In this document: positions 48,411 to 58,028 of the stretch, one piece after another
Layout: every line of letters starts with the position of its first letter
How positions within the stretch are numbered: the first letter of the stretch is position 1
Assembly: GCA_022695795.1 (NCBI GenBank)
Contig: MU404075.1
Span: 62,001 to 126,000, forward strand
From: Biscogniauxia marginata
Taxonomy: Eukaryota; Ascomycota; Sordariomycetes; Xylariales; Xylariaceae
Direction of reading: 5' to 3'
DNA: 64,000 bases
The notes under the pieces: model-generated
Database searches by the model: none
What the model was told of the DNA's origin: nothing
The model's input: the letters and a program-made list of their open reading frames with translations, nothing else
Made by a program: the position numbers and the translations under genes

Positions 48411-48420
48411 NNNNNNNNNN
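48411..48420. other. Assembly gap (10 N)
   Basis: Ten undetermined bases, the conventional size for a gap of unknown length, between a T-rich and a C-rich low-complexity flank. Confidence 0.98.
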
Positions 48421-48490
48421 CCGCCCCGCCCCCCCCCCCCGCCCCGCCCCCCCCCCCGCCCCCCGCCCCCCCCCCCCCCCCCCGCCCCCG
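48421..48490 (-). repeat. C-rich tract (G-quadruplex-forming on the minus strand)
   Basis: Almost pure C with sparse G over about 70 nt next to the gap. The complementary strand has many G runs, compatible with G-quadruplex formation or with polymerase failure during sequencing. Confidence 0.6.
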
Positions 48491-50260
48491 GGGACTGACT
48501 CTCTCTCCTTCTTAGCTTTAAAGCCACCAAAAAAAAAAAGACAAGAAACAAGAACAAGACGTAGAATTTGGTTTCTTTTTTTCTTTTTTTTTTTCTTCTA
48601 TCTGTCTCTCTCCCCCTTTTGCCCAGACAAACACCCCCCCTAAATTGATATACAGCTTAAATCAGGATACCCAAAAACTTTTTTCAAACTTTTGTCTTTT
48701 TTTTGGCTTTTGCTGCTGTTGTTAGGTTTTTTAAAAAGAAAAGATTTTGTTCAAGAAAAAAAAAGGAGAAAAGAAAGAGGCATGACATGTTTGTCACATT
48801 GTCTTCTTTTTTTTTTTTTTGGTCTGGTTTGAGTTGTGTAGAGTTTGTGATTGCTTGAGTAGATGATGATAGGTGCAATATATTAGCTGTATTAAGAAGA
48901 CTCTTGCCAGAGGACTTATCGTGGCTCCTTGCTTGGCTGGTCAGGGCTGGCTGTGGATGGAAGTGGTGAAGGGAAAAATATAGATGGATACGGGACAACC
49001 GCGCAAGGCCCCTCGCAACGATGGCATCGCACTTCGGCACTCTCTGGACATCGCCGGTCTTAAATCCGACCCCATGCATGATGTCCTGTGTTCGACAATT
49101 TCATTGCCAACCCAATTTTGCGGTCCCGGGGGTTGGTTAGTAGTTGTCGTGGGGAAGACAGAGACGTAAGGGTCTCTCGTTGTGATGCGAAGGGGATACA
49201 TACAGGAGGGTTTTTAGGGCGTTTATTTTCTAGGGATTTAATGGCAATAGCCGGACACCCAGGCTTTCAAGGGATTTATTTCCTTTATAGTTCCTCTTCT
49301 TCCTTCCAGTGTAAGCTCTCTTGCTTGGTGGTTGGTTCGAAGAAGAAGCATTCGCAAGGGACGCGGCTCATTTTCCGCGTCCTTTCTGCTTGATGTGGTG
49401 ACTGACCACGTTGATTAGAAGACTGTGCAGAGTACGAGGACGATTATAACTCTTCCTTGTAGGGAGGCAGACAGAAGGCGTGTTTTGTAGGCAGTAGATG
49501 TAAGAAGACAATACTTTTTGAAAAGACTGGTTTGTGTGTGTTATCCTATTACCGCTAATAACTTAGCAGGACGAGCCATCTCATAGTAGGTAAATAGGTA
49601 GGTATAGGAACAAGGCACATTGTCAATAGTGGAAGCGGAAGCTTACTTGAGATTCTGTTTGGTTTATTGAACACATTTTTGCTATTCTGAATCTGCAGTC
49701 ATGCCCCCTTGAAGCATCTATTCTAACCTCTATGATCACGACTACCATCTACGTCCAAGAGAGCACTGGAAGTTATAGGGATTCCAATGAGTCTGAGGGG
49801 CCTGGCCCGGCTAGGGTGTGTGGGAGAGCTGCGTATTTTGAGGATATATTACCTGTTCTCTGTGTTTGGGTTTTCATCTAGGTATTTGGTGCTAACAGAA
49901 CAGTTGTTTATAATTGTATTCTTTATTTAAGTTAGGTACCTAGTTATATCTATAATTGATTTTCTTTCATTTTTATTTCGAACTATAATGGACTTACAAC
50001 GCGAGGGCTCGAATATAATCATCATATTGCAATGAAAAAGATTTGCGTAAGGAACGAAAACTTCTTCACGCGACTGACAATGGTCGAGGTCAAGTTACGT
50101 AAATTCCAGCGCTCGAGAGATTTAAACTACCACCAGAGCAAAGGAGCTGATGCCGCTGGCGGATGTAGGTCCTATTATTACGTTCAACATTTCCCGAGAT
50201 TTGGTATGACACGATAATTGTTACGCCCGAGTATAATCTAGGCACAGAACCCTCCCGGGT

Positions 50261-50265
50261 CTTAC
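50261..50265. repeat. Target-site duplication, left (CTTAC)
   Basis: Five bases directly before the solo LTR, repeated directly after it at 50376-50380. Confidence 0.85.
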
Positions 50266-50375
50266 TGTCACGGACATGTGGCCCATGCTTTGAGATGTAT
50301 ATAGGATAGTGGTAGTGGGCCTGGAGAGTAGCTTTCCTCTCCAGCACAATAACAAGTAACATACGTACCCTTACA
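50266..50375. mobile_element. Solo LTR, copy 2 (110 bp)
   Basis: Same family as the LTR at 1872-1984. It starts TGTCACGG, ends CCCTTACA and is flanked by identical 5-bp duplications CTTAC at 50261-50265 and 50376-50380. It differs from copy 1 by four substitutions (three of them transitions) and lacks three bases between the hairpin arms. The different target sequences of the two copies show independent insertions. Confidence 0.88.
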
Positions 50376-50380
50376 CTTAC
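50376..50380. repeat. Target-site duplication, right (CTTAC)
   Basis: Exact copy of the five bases left of the solo LTR. Confidence 0.85.
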
Positions 50381-51720
50381 CTATGATGCTGTGCATACAA
50401 AGGCTCGATCTATCTCGACCGCTGGAACAACCTTAGGTCATGTCGGAACGCAAAGGTCAGGGTCAAGAAGCGTAGCTACCCATCACCGGGCAGGCGATCA
50501 TTTGGAGGGATTACTCGAAAACACAATGAGCCTCATTTTTCATCATACGCCTCGATATCCCAAGCTCTCTGATATGCTCACGAGAAGACGCAAGGCGAGT
50601 GAGTAGATGATCAGTTGGTGCTTATGAACGTTACTCCATTGCTAGACCCCAAATTTCCAGTCCTGGAGGTTTCTATGGCAACCCGATAAACTCGTCATCC
50701 TATAACCTCATATGTTGCTCCATAGATTAATTATCGATTCCTATGTATTAGCGAAAGTAGATGGAGTGGCCGATTTCCAGAACAATACATGCTATATAGC
50801 TTTAGTTAACTGGCCGGTTTTACCCTTGCTCCTTTATCATGTATGGCGTTTCCACTCCGCTCAAATACGATGGCCTGGTCTCCCGTGTAATAGTTTGGTC
50901 CAAAAACAACACCACTGCTATTGATGTAACTACTGCTTAGGTTAAGGTAGGGAATTATTGGGTCATTTGAGACATGCTGAAGAGTAGCACTAGCATTCAC
51001 ATTAAGATAGAGGCTTTGGGCGAAAAAGAAAAGTAAAACCAAAATGTGTAAAGGAAAGGAAATTGTTAATATGCTCGCTCGCTATAAAATCATATATGTT
51101 AATCGATCGTATACCTAGGTACCTATATGTAATTATTTCTGGTTCAAATCACCAGAGGTAAACCTAATAATATCGGAATAATATCTAGATACCTAGGTAA
51201 GGAGGACCTAACTGTCCTAGAAGAATAGGGGGCATGGCCAGCCTTTGAACGATTTACTGGTGCCTTCCACAGGCTGTTTCTTGAAAAGGGAGGTACATAA
51301 GGTACCTACGTTCTCTTCATTTACCACAAAATCGACTGACAAACACCATGAAGCATTGAATGTCCCAAACTGGTCAGCCCACGCCTTCTCAAGTTTTCTC
51401 TGGCATAAGAACTTACCTGATGGTACTTAACTCACAGAATTTTTGGCCGTCTACATTCATTCCACTCTCAACCGCTTTCCATCGTTCTCCTCCAGTCCGG
51501 CAGGCATCTTCATCTTCTCAGGTCGTCTATACCATTGCATGGGTACTTGCGAATTCAATACACGTACCAGGTAAGTACTTATTCTGTACATACTACTTCT
51601 GGGCTATCTCGTTAACTGCCTAAAGGTATATATAAGGACACTCTAGTGAATCACTATTCCCCCCATTCATTATTCTAGGATTGCGTTCCATAATTGCCTC
51701 TTCCTGCAGCAGACCTCACC
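50381..51720. other. Intergenic region upstream of the F-box/ankyrin gene
   Basis: About 1.3 kb, AT-rich, with clustered TACCTAGGTACC-type motifs at 51105-51130 and 51185-51200. The region near 51600-51690 leads into the gene and probably holds its promoter. No ORF with a recognisable domain. Confidence 0.55.
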
Positions 51721-53475
51721 ATGGATACTCTGCCAAACGAAGTTTTCGATAATATACTATCGGAACTCAGCCGTTCCGATAAGACAATGCTGTTACGGTG
51801 TAACAAGTCTTTCCATCAGCGGATCGAGCCTCTACTCTACGACTCCGAACTTGCCAAAAACGAGGCCATGTACTACGCCTGCCGATTTGCCAATCTAGAG
51901 GCCCTACGTCTGGCTGTCTCATATGGTGCTCCAGTGAGTGTAGTTAAGAAGCGGGGGGAGATGAGGTACTACTGGAGTCGCAGATTGAGAGGGATAATAG
52001 TGATTACCAAGCATGTCAGGGTGTTAACTCTCCACCTGGCAGCTAAATCCCATGACTTGGCTACCTTCAAGACTCTTCTCGAACTCGGCGCTCAGGTCGA
52101 TGATGCATCTGTACGCTTGAAGCAAGTAAAGACCTTCATGAGATGTCTCTCCAGACGCGACTGCTGGGCTCTATTCCGATTCTTCCTCCAAGCAGGTCGC
52201 GGCTCCCAGATCGCACAACGTTCCAAGGAGCTGTCAATTGCTCTCATAACACTTGTCAGGTCAGAAGCACCACTAGAGCTCCTTGCTCTTCTGCTGGACA
52301 ATGAAGCAGACCCCAACCATGTACAGCGTGGGGCACGCTCCATGGTGCTATCTCCATTATCTGCCGCGATCCTAAACAACTCCACAGCCCAGTTCAACTT
52401 CTTACTGGAAAGAGGCGCGTGTATTCATGGTACAGATCTTCCCATGCCGAGCAATACAACGATGCATATCCCGGTATTTGCTGCAGCACGCATGCTAGCG
52501 CAGAAAGGACCAGATATGATACGACTCTGTCTTGCAAATGGCGCCAATATAAATCACTGCACAGCCATCAAATGGAAAAGGGGAATCGGTACTTACGCCT
52601 TTAATCTACCCGGGGGGCCTAAATACCACAATTTTACGCCGTTGCTTACTTTTCTCTACTCTATCATTGATTGGGGAAAATGCGAGCTTGTAGCAAGACT
52701 AGCATATCTCTTCGAGAACGGTGCATTGGCAAGAATCCCTGACGAGGCCACATACGAAATAGAAGGAGGCTTTCGTCACTATGGTGCTTACATGATGAGT
52801 AACCTTCTTCTCAGATTGGAGAACGACATAATACCGGCCACCCATGAGTTCTTTACCTCGATCCATATGCTTCTTCAGCGTGGTGCAGAAAGACCATCGC
52901 TGCAAATTCTGCAGGATTCATATAAATGGTCTTCCTGGGATGATGGGCATATGAAAACCTATAATTGGATGAAAATTACTCGTATACTCAAGTGGAAGGA
53001 GTGTCTAGCACTCATGATGGAAGGACCGCGAGAGCAGGGACAACATCCCTCAATGAAGTCCAATTTATTGCGGGATATCGTTATTCACACAGGTGCGGAG
53101 TCTAGTAGCATTCCAGAAATCACAACCGGCACCATCGAATGCCTCCTGGGCGCTGGGGCCGATATCAACAGGGTGGGGACAGGAAATCACACTTCATCGC
53201 TGCATAAGCTGTGCTTTATTTACAATTGGCGTGCGAGAATGGCCATGAGTTCGTATTATTCTACAAAGGACCGGAACTGTGCCTTCTTTCGTTGGTTGTT
53301 GGACTTGGGGTCCGACCCGATGATCGAGTTCGAGCACGAGAACGCGATCGACTATCTGAAAAAAGATATAGACGATATCTCTGAGGAGGGCAAGGATTAT
53401 CTGCTCAGCCTTGCTTCTGTGCTGGAGACAGGGGGCGGGATTTCGAGCGATAAGTTGAAGGACTTCGTGGCATAA
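51721..53475 (+). CDS. F-box protein with degenerate ankyrin repeats
   Basis: Single exon of 584 codons. The N-terminus MDTLPNEVFDNILSELSRSD, followed by LLRCNKSFHQRIEPLLY (about residues 1-42), is a typical fungal F-box, the part that binds Skp1 in SCF ubiquitin ligases. Ankyrin-like repeats follow: AACRFANLEALRLAVSYGAP-like segments near 50-70, HLAAKSHDLATFKTLLELGA (about 110-130), LLALLLDNEADPNHV (about 195-210), FNFLLERGACIH, IRLCLANGANINHC (about 275-290) and IECLLGAGADINRV (about 475-490). These F-box/ankyrin proteins form large, fast-evolving families in Pezizomycotina; the repeats presumably select the target. The start at 51721 is the first ATG in frame and coincides with the F-box start. 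A solo LTR lies 1.3 kb upstream. Confidence 0.85.
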   Translation: MDTLPNEVFDNILSELSRSDKTMLLRCNKSFHQRIEPLLYDSELAKNEAMYYACRFANLEALRLAVSYGAPVSVVKKRGEMRYYWSRRLRGIIVITKHVRVLTLHLAAKSHDLATFKTLLELGAQVDDASVRLKQVKTFMRCLSRRDCWALFRFFLQAGRGSQIAQRSKELSIALITLVRSEAPLELLALLLDNEADPNHVQRGARSMVLSPLSAAILNNSTAQFNFLLERGACIHGTDLPMPSNTTMHIPVFAAARMLAQKGPDMIRLCLANGANINHCTAIKWKRGIGTYAFNLPGGPKYHNFTPLLTFLYSIIDWGKCELVARLAYLFENGALARIPDEATYEIEGGFRHYGAYMMSNLLLRLENDIIPATHEFFTSIHMLLQRGAERPSLQILQDSYKWSSWDDGHMKTYNWMKITRILKWKECLALMMEGPREQGQHPSMKSNLLRDIVIHTGAESSSIPEITTGTIECLLGAGADINRVGTGNHTSSLHKLCFIYNWRARMAMSSYYSTKDRNCAFFRWLLDLGSDPMIEFEHENAIDYLKKDIDDISEEGKDYLLSLASVLETGGGISSDKLKDFVA

Positions 53476-54885
53476 GAAGGATCCTCTTCAGGAAAGCTGG
53501 ATCACGGGACTTGGCGATTTGACACTCCGCATGGAATTCTATGGCAGGTCCGGAAGCTCATCGCATGTTTCTTTTGCTAGCGTTTGCGTTATCTTATCTA
53601 TGCGAAGGTGGTTTGACGGTGGATATATAAGGGGTTTATCCAGGAATCATTGGACATGGGAAAGGTCTCCATGTACCGCCAAAATAGACATCGCATACTC
53701 AGGACGCGTTGATAAATCTGCGGGGGCCGGGCCTACCTGGCCTCTTTTATTTTATGTTGGTAGACATCAAAGCACCGCTGCGATATGCCCTCTCGCCTTG
53801 TAGGAATGGCTCTGTCGTGACTCGGTACTCTGATGTGTACTCTGATGCCTACCCGATTAAGTGCCGACGACAGAAAGTGAGATATCAGAAGCTTTCCTGT
53901 AGGCCGTGGGAGAACGATGTGAGCGCATTGTTATATGGTAAATTTATAACCCGGCTTTCTCTCTCTCGTGCGCGCGCGAGTCTAGATTCGGTTCCCCGAG
54001 AGGCATTGCTTCTCAACGGCTAATCTCGTAGTGATAGGATCAAGTTCTCCGTAAATAGAACTTCCCCTACTAACCCATTAAAAAAGTCAGGTTCATCTTC
54101 GTTCAAGACCGTCAGTATAAATGGGATAGGACATGGGAGGGATGTATGTACTAGATTCTGGAGGAGGGTGTGTCACGTGAACTCTGCTAGCCTTATAGTT
54201 CATTTCTGAATCCAAGGTTGAGAATTTATATGGATCATTATTATATTCAAGATAACGGTTCGGGTTCGTTGATATACCGGTGGGCTCAATACAGAGCGGG
54301 AACTATATTCGCTGGTGGAAGACGTCCATGATAGTATCTGGATGATAAATATATAAAGACCTACCTCGCGGGCTTTAGGGTGAGTTTCGAAGCACATAGG
54401 AAAACTGGATACACTACCCACATAGCCGCCAACATCAGTACAATACAGAGCAGGGCCGGTAGAGAGATGCCATGATGGGACTGGATGGGGGTATATAGGA
54501 ACAGACACTCGAACATCATATCTCCTAGACGGGGTAAATGGGATCCATGGACTTTCAGGGGCGCAAGAAATGTACGGATACTTGAACTGTTGCTGGCTGC
54601 AAGAAGAGAATAGCAGAGGAGGGATGAATAGTCCAGTAGGATAATATAAGGGGGTGATAGTAGTATATATATATATATGGACAAGCCTGGAATAGTCCTG
54701 AATTACAAGAGGTATCAATTTTCAGTTGAAACAGCAGAATCCTCGTGATCTAGGTTTTCAAGATTTTCACGGGGTGAGGGCCACGTAAGGAAGCCGACTT
54801 GGGAGTTGCGTGTAAGCATGGGTGATGCCCTTTTTAGATCACGAAGCCCCTACTCTTGGATAGCCCTAAAACACGCAGGCACGGT
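53476..54885. other. Intergenic region downstream of the F-box/ankyrin gene
   Basis: About 1.4 kb. A (TA)n run lies at 54664-54678. ORFs of 90-170 codons on either strand overlap and lack domains. Nothing else was supported. Confidence 0.55.
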
Positions 54886-54900
54886 TAATATTTAAAAAGG
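54886..54900 (+). promoter_or_regulatory. Candidate TATA element and CT-rich initiator
   Basis: TAATATTTAAAAAGG is followed by about 50 nt of nearly pure C/T (54907-54960), a common arrangement in highly expressed fungal genes. It would start a transcript with a long leader to the SET-domain gene at 56238, or a separate non-coding RNA. Confidence 0.35.
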
Positions 54901-55130
54901 CCAACCGCTCTTTCTCCTCTCCTCTCTTCCCTCTTCCTCTCCATCTTTTCCAAATCCATCTTTATTTCCAACTCATCACACCACAACCACAAATTTGCCC
55001 ACACTTCAGGATATTCTCTACAGCATATACTGGTGCCTGTTACTCCTCAGGGAGGAGAGAAGCCGTATTGCCAAGACCTTAGGGCTTTTTTTCTAATGAA
55101 AGCTGTCTGCTTTTTGTACCTCATTGTCTG

Positions 55131-55208
55131 GTAAGTTCACATTCAAAGAATACCTTCATCTTCCCACTGGACGAAGGGGTAACGAGAGCTAACACATATT
55201 TCACCTAG
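55131..55208 (+). other. Candidate 5'-leader intron upstream of the SET gene
   Basis: Donor CTG|GTAAGTTCAC at 55131, branch-like GCTAACAC, and acceptor TTTCACCTAG ending at 55208 give a 78-nt intron with all fungal signals, although no coding frame surrounds it. It most likely belongs to the 5' leader of the SET gene or to a non-coding RNA. Confidence 0.4.
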
Positions 55209-56237
55209 AATATACTCCTCTGCCTGAGGCTGTCCAGATAATGCTGTCACCAGATCATACACTGAAAGAAGAAAAGCACGGAGCTTGTATTATGTTCAAT
55301 GGAGAGGCAATACTCATTGGAAACGACATTGCATTACAGATTTCCTGTTGTCCTAACATCAGGGTCCAACACACAGACTACAAGATGTCTTTATTTATTT
55401 CTTTTTCTTCTTCTTTTTTTCTTCTTTTTCTTTGGTTTTCTGCTTTCTCCCAGTTGTTACTTAGACAACTAGAGGTGAGGTATAGTCACCATAATCTACC
55501 TAGGCTCCAGGGCTATTCATGCTGACTTCACTACCTAGACACCACTACCATCACCGTAGTAAGTTCTCCCTACACAAATCATTGTCAATCTGCACCCCAG
55601 TGCGTCATAAAATTGACCCTACGTGGTTGTTGAAGCACAGCTTCCCTACCAAGGTATCCCCCATTCCCTCACCTTCTCCCTCAGCCAACATTCTTGGTCC
55701 AAAATCCTCCAGACCTGTTACTTGCAACACATCTTCCTCGACTACCTAATCACCATTCACGCACTCCACAGTTCCTGGATACCTGACTGGTACCCCTACC
55801 TGTCCTTTGGAGCTCTGTACCTGTGCTGCTGCACACTCTGGGTCCTTTGAAAGTTCCATGTTCCCCAGCAACACAAAGGCCATCCCATCTACTCCACTCC
55901 CTTCAACACGTTCTCGATACAGTCTTTCTTACCAAGGCTAATAATTTCCCCTACACACGCACTTTCCTCCCTTCGCGAATTTCATTTTCTCCTAAACGGC
56001 TTCATCTCCCACCATAAAGTCCTAAAGAACACCACGCACCTACCACATCCCATACACCCTTCTCCCTACACACACTACAATACAAACAAGCATAAATTTT
56101 GCTCATATCATACCCTCCCACATCAGTACACCTCATAAATTGGCACGACAAGTATCTGCCTATCTACATCTGTTTCGTACCTCATACTTCGTCCATTCTC
56201 CGAACCTTCATTGACTCAACGAGACCAAAAGGGTACA
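55209..56237 (+). other. Pyrimidine-rich leader/promoter of the SET gene
   Basis: About 1 kb rich in C and T on the plus strand with scattered TACCTA motifs and no long ORF. It resembles the leader before the acidic gene at 32066 in composition. Confidence 0.4.
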
Positions 56238-58007
56238 ATGGCAGACCAATCCACCATGTGTGATGGTCTTGTCGTCGCCGGTAACGGTGAGCGACGACAG
56301 ATGTCAGGGCTGTCCTCAGATGTACGCTCGCCTCTCTCCCCTCCAAGATATTGCTCACGCATACTAACGATGCATTTTCACTAGGCCTACTTCTGCAGGA
56401 TCCTTCGCCAATCGGCAAGCATCCTCAGAATGGGCCCTGAGGGCTTTATTGACCCTGACGATGACGATGAGGACGAGGACGAGGACGGGGTCTATATCAT
56501 CGGCCCCCATAATGGCTGGGTCGCTGTGGAGGGTATATCCTCCAGCAGCGACGACCAGGCGAATGGGTTAGTGCTGCGGGACAGCGACGAAAATGACAAG
56601 TGTAAGGGTTTCCCCGGTGATTTTTACTACTCAGAAAGATCAACACCTCGAAAAAATTACTCGTCCAAGCCAGCATTTATATGCAACAAAGTATTGTTCG
56701 GCCGACATACTAATAATGTTCATAGTGGACTCGCAGACTAGCCCAAGTCTAATTGGTAATGGGCTCATCACCAACAGTGAGTTGCGTGACCAGAATATAT
56801 ATATATATATCTTATTGCTGACAAGGTGGTGTATAGGCTACGAGGAGCTGGAGGCGCTTTGTGAGAGACTCAAGTTCCTTCAGATTATGAAGCTGCTGAA
56901 TGACACCCCCCATATCCATGTCGAGCTCGAGTAGGTGGAAGCCCAACTCCTTTTTATGAGACGTATTTGAGCCTAATTTATTTGCTGTACAGGGCGGATG
57001 AGATTCTGCGCCAACACCAAATTCAAACTCCCACCGGTTCGGTTACCCTTAAGAAGAACCTGGTAGAGGAGGCTGAGGACGACGCCGATGAGGGAGGCCT
57101 AATCGTCAACCGTGACGGCATGTACCCGCGCTCGGAGCTGGACCCAGGTAAGATTCCCATCTCCCCTCTGTATCATCACCTATATACCAGTGCGACTAAC
57201 GATCATTCCTTCCAATCTACCAGAGTCATTCAAGAACGACTTCTTCGAGGTCAAGAAGTCGCCCCTCGGCGGACTGGGCGCGTTCGCCCGTGTGGATATC
57301 AAGGCGCGCGAGACGATCCTCGTCGAGAGAGAGCTGCTCGTCGCGAACCAGACGACCATCTACGACGCCGTCGACGAGCTCACCCCGGCCCAGCGCAAGG
57401 CCTTCTTCCGCCTGCACACCTTCATCCGCACCCCGAACGACCTGTTCGACGGCAAGCGGTACGCGACGTTCCGCACCAACAGGTACGTCTCTGCGCACGC
57501 GCCCTCTCTCCTTCTCCGTTTTCCTACCCTATCCCTCTTCTCTCCTTCCAGTACCCATGATACCGGCCACGCAAACAATCAATCCATAACCCCTTCTCCC
57601 TCCCTTCCCCTCCCCTCCCCTCAAACCTTCCCATCTCCCCAATCACAACCATCAACCCAACCCCACAGACGGACGAACAGATACTAACAATAACAACAAA
57701 AAATAACAGCTTCGGGATCCCCTCCGCGCCCGACGACTCGTCGGCCCTGTTCCTCGTGGCCTCGCGCTTCAACCACGCGTGCCGGCCGCGCAGCAACGTC
57801 GGGTACGGCTACGACCGCGCGAAGCGGTGCATGGCGCTGGCGACGCGGCGCGCCGTGCCCGCCGGCGAGGAGCTGACCATCGCTTACTCGCGCTCGCCCG
57901 CCGAGCTCTACGCCGTCTGGGGCTTCCGCTGCACGTGCGGCGCCTGCGAGCCCCTCTCCGATGCCGCCTGCGAGGCCGCCTGGGGCCCCGGGACGAAGCG
58001 CGCGTGA
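56238..58007 (+). CDS. SET-domain protein (putative lysine methyltransferase)
   Basis: Seven exons by phase: 56238-56321, 56385-56601, 56726-56776, 56837-56930, 56993-57147, 57234 corrected to 57224-57482, and 57710-58007; about 385 residues. The N-terminal part is acidic (DPDDDDEDEDEDG), followed by YEELEALCERLKFLQIMKLL. The SET core begins near residue 206 with FFEVKKSPLGGLGAFARVDI, continues through ETILVERELL and includes SRFNHACRPRSNVGY (NHxC at about 308-311), AGEELTIAYSRSPAELYAVWGF and the post-SET cysteines CTCGAC. SET proteins transfer methyl groups from S-adenosylmethionine to lysine; this fungal subgroup has no target I can name. Intron 1 (donor GTACGC, branch ACTAAC) and intron 6 (227 nt, branch TACTAAC) are well marked. 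The stop lies at the edge of a GAGT repeat. Confidence 0.82.
56795..56810. repeat. (AT)n run inside intron 3 of the SET gene
   Basis: Alternating AT in the 60-nt intron 56777-56836. Confidence 0.75.
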
Positions 58008-58028
58008 GTGAGTGAGTGAGTAAGTGAG
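58004..58028. repeat. (GAGT)n microsatellite spanning the SET gene stop codon
   Basis: GTGAGTGAGTGAGTGAGTAAGTGA begins inside the last codons of the SET gene and contains its TGA stop. Confidence 0.85.

Larger units (their letters stand above)
47356..50265. other. Intergenic region with assembly gap
   Basis: About 2.9 kb with no supportable gene. 47820-48720 is extreme low-complexity: T-rich, G-rich, poly-A and C-rich runs around a gap of ten N. 48600-48850 is T-rich. The open frames here are artefacts of low complexity. No retroelement coding sequence was seen next to the downstream solo LTR. Confidence 0.65.

Noticed and set aside
48099..48557. 152-codon ORF spanning the N gap
   Set aside because: Made of homopolymer-derived Gly, Pro and Phe runs and crosses undetermined bases.
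50219..50375. A longer LTR starting at TGTTACGCCC
   Set aside because: The perfect CTTAC duplication and the boundary shared with copy 1 place the LTR start at 50266 instead.
57360..57578. Extra ORFs on both strands inside the SET gene
   Set aside because: GC-rich shadows of SET exons; the spliced seven-exon reading explains the sequence better.
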